Assembly (NCBI RefSeq): GCF_003335675.1
Contig: NZ_QPHL01000014.1
Coordinates: forward strand, 124,001-188,000
From: Winogradskyella sp. KYW1333
Lineage (GTDB): Bacteria > Bacteroidota > Bacteroidia > Flavobacteriales > Flavobacteriaceae
Length of the DNA stretch: 64,000 bases
Direction of reading: 5' to 3'
The notes under the pieces are model-generated. The model was not told the DNA's origin. It saw nothing but the letters and a program-made list of their open reading frames with translations, and ran no database searches. The stretch's first letter is position 1, and each line of letters opens with the position of its first letter. Positions 61,014 through 64,000 of the stretch are shown here, one piece after another. The position numbers and the translations under genes were made by a program.

Positions 61014-61769
61014 TTATTCTAGCCAGTTTTTAAAATCCTTTACACGTTCTCTTGCCACAATAACATCTTGTTCATTATAATGGTTGAGTTTTATCTGAAG
61101 CCTAGAATTGGTGTAGCTAATAATATCTTTAATTGCATTAATATTCACATAGAATTTACGGCTAGTTCTATAAAACATGTGAGGCTCTAACTCATCTTCC
61201 AACTGATCTAAAGTTAAATCTAAAAGATAATTTCTGCCTTCAACCGTATGTGCGTAAGTACCTTTGTTTTCGCTGTAAATACATTCTATATCTTCTATAT
61301 TAATCAGCTTTAAATGTTGGCCGACTTTTACAGAAAACCTTTTTTTATACTCACGTTCAATTGGGTTAACCAAGAGTTTCTTTATATCATTAAAATCTAA
61401 TGTAACTGACTTCTGCTGTTGTGTAGTACTTTTATATTGTTTTATGGCCGCTTGCAACTCGTCTTCATCAATTGGCTTGAGCAAATAATCTATGCTATTT
61501 AATTTAAAAGCTTGAAGTGCGTACTCATCATAAGCTGTTGTGAAGATAACAGCAGAATTAATTTCGAGAGTCTCAAAAATCTCAAACGAAAGCCCATCAC
61601 TAAGCTGAATGTCTAAAAAAATAATATCTGGGTGTTCATTATTCTGAAACCAATCTATGGATTCTTCTACGGAGTGCAACATTGTTTCAGCTTCTATCCC
61701 AATAGTACTTAACATGCGTTGTAAGCGTCTTGCAGAAGGCTTCTCGTCTTCAATAATTATTACATTCAT
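61014..61769 (-). CDS. LytTR-family response regulator
   Basis: A 251-residue regulator: a receiver domain (VIIIEDEKPSARRLQRML; phospho-acceptor Asp in DIIFLDIQLSDG; TTAYDEYALQAFKLNSIDYLLKPI) and a LytTR DNA-binding domain (RFSVKVGQHLKLINIEDIECIYSENKGTYAHT; FYRTSRKFYVNINAI). Phosphorylation by the LytS-type kinase encoded at the far end of the same gene row is expected. Three small 2TM-domain genes lie between kinase and regulator. The start is the ATG at 61767-61769. Confidence 0.93.
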   Translation of the reverse strand: MNVIIIEDEKPSARRLQRMLSTIGIEAETMLHSVEESIDWFQNNEHPDIIFLDIQLSDGLSFEIFETLEINSAVIFTTAYDEYALQAFKLNSIDYLLKPIDEDELQAAIKQYKSTTQQQKSVTLDFNDIKKLLVNPIEREYKKRFSVKVGQHLKLINIEDIECIYSENKGTYAHTVEGRNYLLDLTLDQLEDELEPHMFYRTSRKFYVNINAIKDIISYTNSRLQIKLNHYNEQDVIVARERVKDFKNWLE

Positions 61770-61806
61770 TCTTTAAAAAAAGTTTTTTAGTTGGCTTAAA
61801 ATTAGC

Positions 61807-62130
61807 CTACTCCCACATTGTTGTTTCTTCCTCTGTAATTTTATTAAGGTATTCTTCAATCTTTCGATCTTCCCATTCTTTCTTAAACAAGAATCTACCT
61901 TTAAATGCACGCCACCAATGGATGATTATAAAAATGGTCCAACCTACTAAGGTACTCGTATTAACCCATGTAACGGCCTTTTTGTGTGGACCACCGTCCA
62001 TAATATAAAAGTTATACAGAATCAAACTAACTACTACTAGGTAACCTACCAAATGAAGGTAAAAAATCTGAATCTGTTTTACCTTTTTCTTTGCTCTAAT
62101 GAGGCTTTCTTGTTCATTGAATTCTGTCAT
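61807..62130 (-). CDS. 2TM-domain protein (copy 4 of the array)
   Basis: A 107-residue member of the 2TM family: a charged amphipathic start (ESLIRAKKKVKQIQIFYLHLVGYLVVVSLILYNFY), two membrane helices joined by a short loop, and a basic-acidic end (FKKEWEDRKIEEYLNKITEEE). Its start lies two bases after the stop of the preceding 2TM gene. The same layout recurs in three neighbours. I infer a small adaptor that binds the kinase or a partner via the conserved end helix; no function is known to me. Confidence 0.82.
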   Translation of the reverse strand: MTEFNEQESLIRAKKKVKQIQIFYLHLVGYLVVVSLILYNFYIMDGGPHKKAVTWVNTSTLVGWTIFIIIHWWRAFKGRFLFKKEWEDRKIEEYLNKITEEETTMWE

Positions 62131-62132
62131 GG

Positions 62133-62471
62133 CTACTCCCAGTTCTTACGTTCCTTATCCATAAACTCTTCGATCTTGCGCTTCTCCCAATTCTTCCCAA
62201 AGAAGAAATCTGGTCCAAACACACCAATTAAGTGAAAGAATAAACCTATTCCCCAAAATACTGCAGTTGCATATGGTCCGAAACCGTCAAAACCTGCATT
62301 AACGCCTATGAGAATAATTAAAAAGACATTAACTATAATGTAAACTGCGAAGTGCCAGTAAAAACCTATTAAAGATTCTACTTTTTTCTTTGCTCTTAAA
62401 TATGCTTCTTCTTTTCTATAATCCGAAACATTATCTTCTTTGCCATATGGCTCTATATTATATTTTTCCAT
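62133..62471 (-). CDS. 2TM-domain protein (copy 3 of the array)
   Basis: 112 residues: a polar N-terminus, then EAYLRAKKKVESLIGFYWHFAVYIIVNVFLIILI, a Gly/Phe-rich periplasmic loop, TAVFWGIGLFFHLIGVFG and GKNWEKRKIEEFMDKERKNWE. Of the four modules this and copy 2 keep the IVNxxL sequence in helix 1. It is spaced nine bases from the preceding and two bases from the next 2TM gene, so all are co-translated. Confidence 0.83.
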   Translation of the reverse strand: MEKYNIEPYGKEDNVSDYRKEEAYLRAKKKVESLIGFYWHFAVYIIVNVFLIILIGVNAGFDGFGPYATAVFWGIGLFFHLIGVFGPDFFFGKNWEKRKIEEFMDKERKNWE

Positions 62472-62479
62472 GATATCTT

Positions 62480-62791
62480 TTATTTTGAATTATTAGATAA
62501 TTCTTCATTCATAATCTGTTCTATTTTACGCTCTTCCCAAGCTTGCCCAAACTTAACCGATAGAAAATGTAGCACTACAAATATGCCCCAAATCACCCAT
62601 GTGCTCAGTACGTTTATGGTTAGAAATTCATCTATAAAACTATTCCAACTATTTAAACCGCCCCAAACCTTAAAACCGGTTAATACAATATTTACAATTA
62701 AGTAAATAATTAGGTGTGTGTAAAAGCCCTTCTGACGTTCCACGCGGTTTTTAGCTTTTATATAACTTAAATTAGAGTTTTGATTTTTCAT
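62480..62791 (-). CDS. 2TM-domain protein (copy 2 of the array)
   Basis: 103 residues from the ATG at 62789-62791 (a TTG 21 bases upstream is less likely). It shows SYIKAKNRVERQKGFYTHLIIYLIVNIVLTGFKVWGG, a loop, STWVIWGIFVVLHFLSVKFG and QAWEERKIEQIMNEEL. It lies 11 bases after the kinase stop, making it the first free-standing copy behind the kinase-borne module. Confidence 0.83.
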   Translation of the reverse strand: MKNQNSNLSYIKAKNRVERQKGFYTHLIIYLIVNIVLTGFKVWGGLNSWNSFIDEFLTINVLSTWVIWGIFVVLHFLSVKFGQAWEERKIEQIMNEELSNNSK

Positions 62792-62802
62792 AATTCCACA
62801 AA

Positions 62803-64000
62803 TTAATTCCAACGATTTTTTTGTTCTTCCTCACGCATATACTCCTGTATTTTGCGTTCTTCCCACTTAGCTCCTAATGCACCTTGATCTACAAAGACAC
62901 GGTAAGCATTAAATACTAATCCTATTCCCCAAAATACTAGTGGAAACCAAAACCATTGGATGGTGAATGGTGTAAAAGTGCGCCAGATAAAATATAAAAA
63001 TGGAATTACAATTACATAGGAGATTATGCTATAATAAAATCCTTTTAATTCGTCGACGCGCTTACGTGCCCTCACATAATCGTCTCGTAGTCTGTCTTCT
63101 GATCGTTGTGTTGTTCTCATAATTGATACTTGTTTTGTGAGAATCGGAATTGCTACTGCAAAATCCTTCTCTCGTTGATTGATGTAAACTTTTCTTTTTG
63201 TCAGAAGTGCGTAGCGTTGCTTAATATTCTCTAATCCAACACCACTACCCTTCTTTACGATTTGTTTTGGCTGAAGATTATTCATCACCACCAGGTGATT
63301 TCCGTCTTCATATATTTTTATGTGCAATGGTTTACTTGAGGTAACCATATTATGCTTTACAGCGTTTTCTAAAAGCAACTGTAATGACAAAGGCACAACT
63401 TTATTTTCTAGGTTTGAAGACTTATCCGGAATATCAAAAATGATACTGTCTTCAAATCGCATTTTTAATAGCGACATATAGGTTTTGGCAAACTTTAATT
63501 CTTCGTCTACAGTAACCAGTTCTTTATTCTTTTGCTCTAATACATAGCGATAGACCTTAGATAAAGAGGTAGTAAACTTCTTTGCACTATCAGGATTTTC
63601 CTCAATTAAACTTGTTAATACATTCAGGCTGTTGAATAAAAAGTGTGGATCTAATTGATTCTTTAAAGCATCAAACTTAGCACTCGCCGCACCTGCAATT
63701 ACTTTTTGCTCCTTAACCTTATTTTTTTGATAACGGTTGTAGAAATAAGTAATATAAAATATTGATAAAATGCTTAGTGTTATCCAAAGGCCAAATGCAT
63801 AGCCACTCCATCCGTCGTTTTGGAAAAATGTTTTAAAGGATTGACCGTACAAAAAGACCAAGACTAATATTCTCATTATAAATATTGAAGCCAAGGTAAT
63901 TACCGTTGCTCCTAATATACCATAGATAATTCGTTTTAGTACATCGTAATTTCTGATTTTTAGTTTTTGAATAAAATCAAAATATAAAGAGTTGACATAA
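62803..64000 (-). CDS. LytS-type sensor histidine kinase with C-terminal 2TM domain (5' end beyond window)
   Basis: The frame is open to the right edge, so the N-terminus is missing; 399 residues are visible. In order: at least two membrane helices, then the His_kinase domain with the phospho-acceptor His in KNQLDPHFLFNSLNVLTSLIEENP and an ATP-binding part (VPLSLQLLLENAVKHNMV; GSGVGLENIKQRYALL). After the kinase end (FAVAIPIL) about 105 more residues follow: RLRDDYVRARKRVDELKGFYYSIISYVIVIPFLYF, a second membrane helix and GAKWEERKIQEYMREEEQ, i.e. a full 2TM module like the three next genes. LytS kinases signal to LytTR regulators, here the gene at 61014-61769. Confidence 0.9.
   Translation of the reverse strand, partial: YVNSLYFDFIQKLKIRNYDVLKRIIYGILGATVITLASIFIMRILVLVFLYGQSFKTFFQNDGWSGYAFGLWITLSILSIFYITYFYNRYQKNKVKEQKVIAGAASAKFDALKNQLDPHFLFNSLNVLTSLIEENPDSAKKFTTSLSKVYRYVLEQKNKELVTVDEELKFAKTYMSLLKMRFEDSIIFDIPDKSSNLENKVVPLSLQLLLENAVKHNMVTSSKPLHIKIYEDGNHLVVMNNLQPKQIVKKGSGVGLENIKQRYALLTKRKVYINQREKDFAVAIPILTKQVSIMRTTQRSEDRLRDDYVRARKRVDELKGFYYSIISYVIVIPFLYFIWRTFTPFTIQWFWFPLVFWGIGLVFNAYRVFVDQGALGAKWEERKIQEYMREEEQKNRWN

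Noticed and set aside
1-64000. CRISPR arrays, insertion sequences, integrases or phage genes
   Set aside because: No regular direct repeats with spacers, no transposase or integrase motifs and no flanking terminal repeats were seen.

Overview
The window is an AT-rich chromosomal segment from a member of the Flavobacteriaceae (Bacteroidota), most probably a marine or environmental aerobic heterotroph. The placement rests on several observations: proteins with type IX secretion C-terminal sorting domains, Bacteroidota-type -7 promoter elements (TAnnTTTG), DUF4199 and 2TM-domain proteins, a cysteine-free type B ribosomal protein L31, a 53-residue L34, a CarB without the C-terminal allosteric domain, and TTG starts alongside ATG. 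No prophage, insertion sequence, CRISPR array, tRNA or rRNA was seen. This is core and lightly accessory chromosome, not an island.

Layout: 1-4.5 kb is a vitamin B12 uptake locus. A BtuB-like TonB receptor, cut by the left edge, is controlled by a cobalamin riboswitch and diverges from a btuF-btuC-btuD ABC importer. 4.5-18.5 kb holds housekeeping genes: rmuC, a secreted T9SS protein, carB, rpmH, a lytic transglycosylase, an alpha/beta hydrolase, a small acetyltransferase, mtaB, a peptide-binding lipoprotein, a beta-propeller protein, a GlmU-like sugar nucleotidyltransferase and rpmE2. 18.6-23.7 kb is a DUF4199, glycosyltransferase, phosphohexomutase and MsbA-like exporter cluster. 24.0-25.6 kb is an ECF sigma operon with a candidate membrane anti-sigma factor and a periplasmic partner. 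25.6-34.5 kb carries a YCF48-like lipoprotein, an RNA m5C methyltransferase, a secreted nuclease, a fructosamine-kinase-like protein and purL.

34.7-42.8 kb is a fatty-acid degradation regulon: acyl-CoA ligase, a MarR repressor with two matching palindromic operators, then fadN-fadA-fadE in the order known from Bacillus. 42.8-49.8 kb is a run of secreted or periplasmic proteins, including three peptidases (M24, M28, M1). 49.8-50.3 kb is a decayed YdeI-family gene. 50.3-54.3 kb contains a COG0523 metallochaperone behind a strong palindromic operator, and an AAA+/VWA pair resembling magnesium-chelatase I and D subunits. 54.4-57.6 kb is a large sortilin-type propeller protein.

57.6-59.7 kb has an Fnr-type regulator, an FNR-like box, a ccoI copper-ATPase pseudogene that has lost its catalytic part, and sodC. 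The right end (61.0-64.0 kb) is a LytS/LytR-type two-component system whose kinase carries a C-terminal 2TM domain and is followed by three free-standing 2TM-domain proteins, so one operon holds four paralogous modules.

The observations most worth following up are the four-copy 2TM array, two unannotated small hydrophobic peptides without ATG starts (1353-1466 minus; 36632-36736 plus), the decayed ccoI beside an intact Fnr box, and altered metal ligands in the M28 and M24 peptidases. I saw no clearly undescribed multi-gene defence or biosynthetic system.
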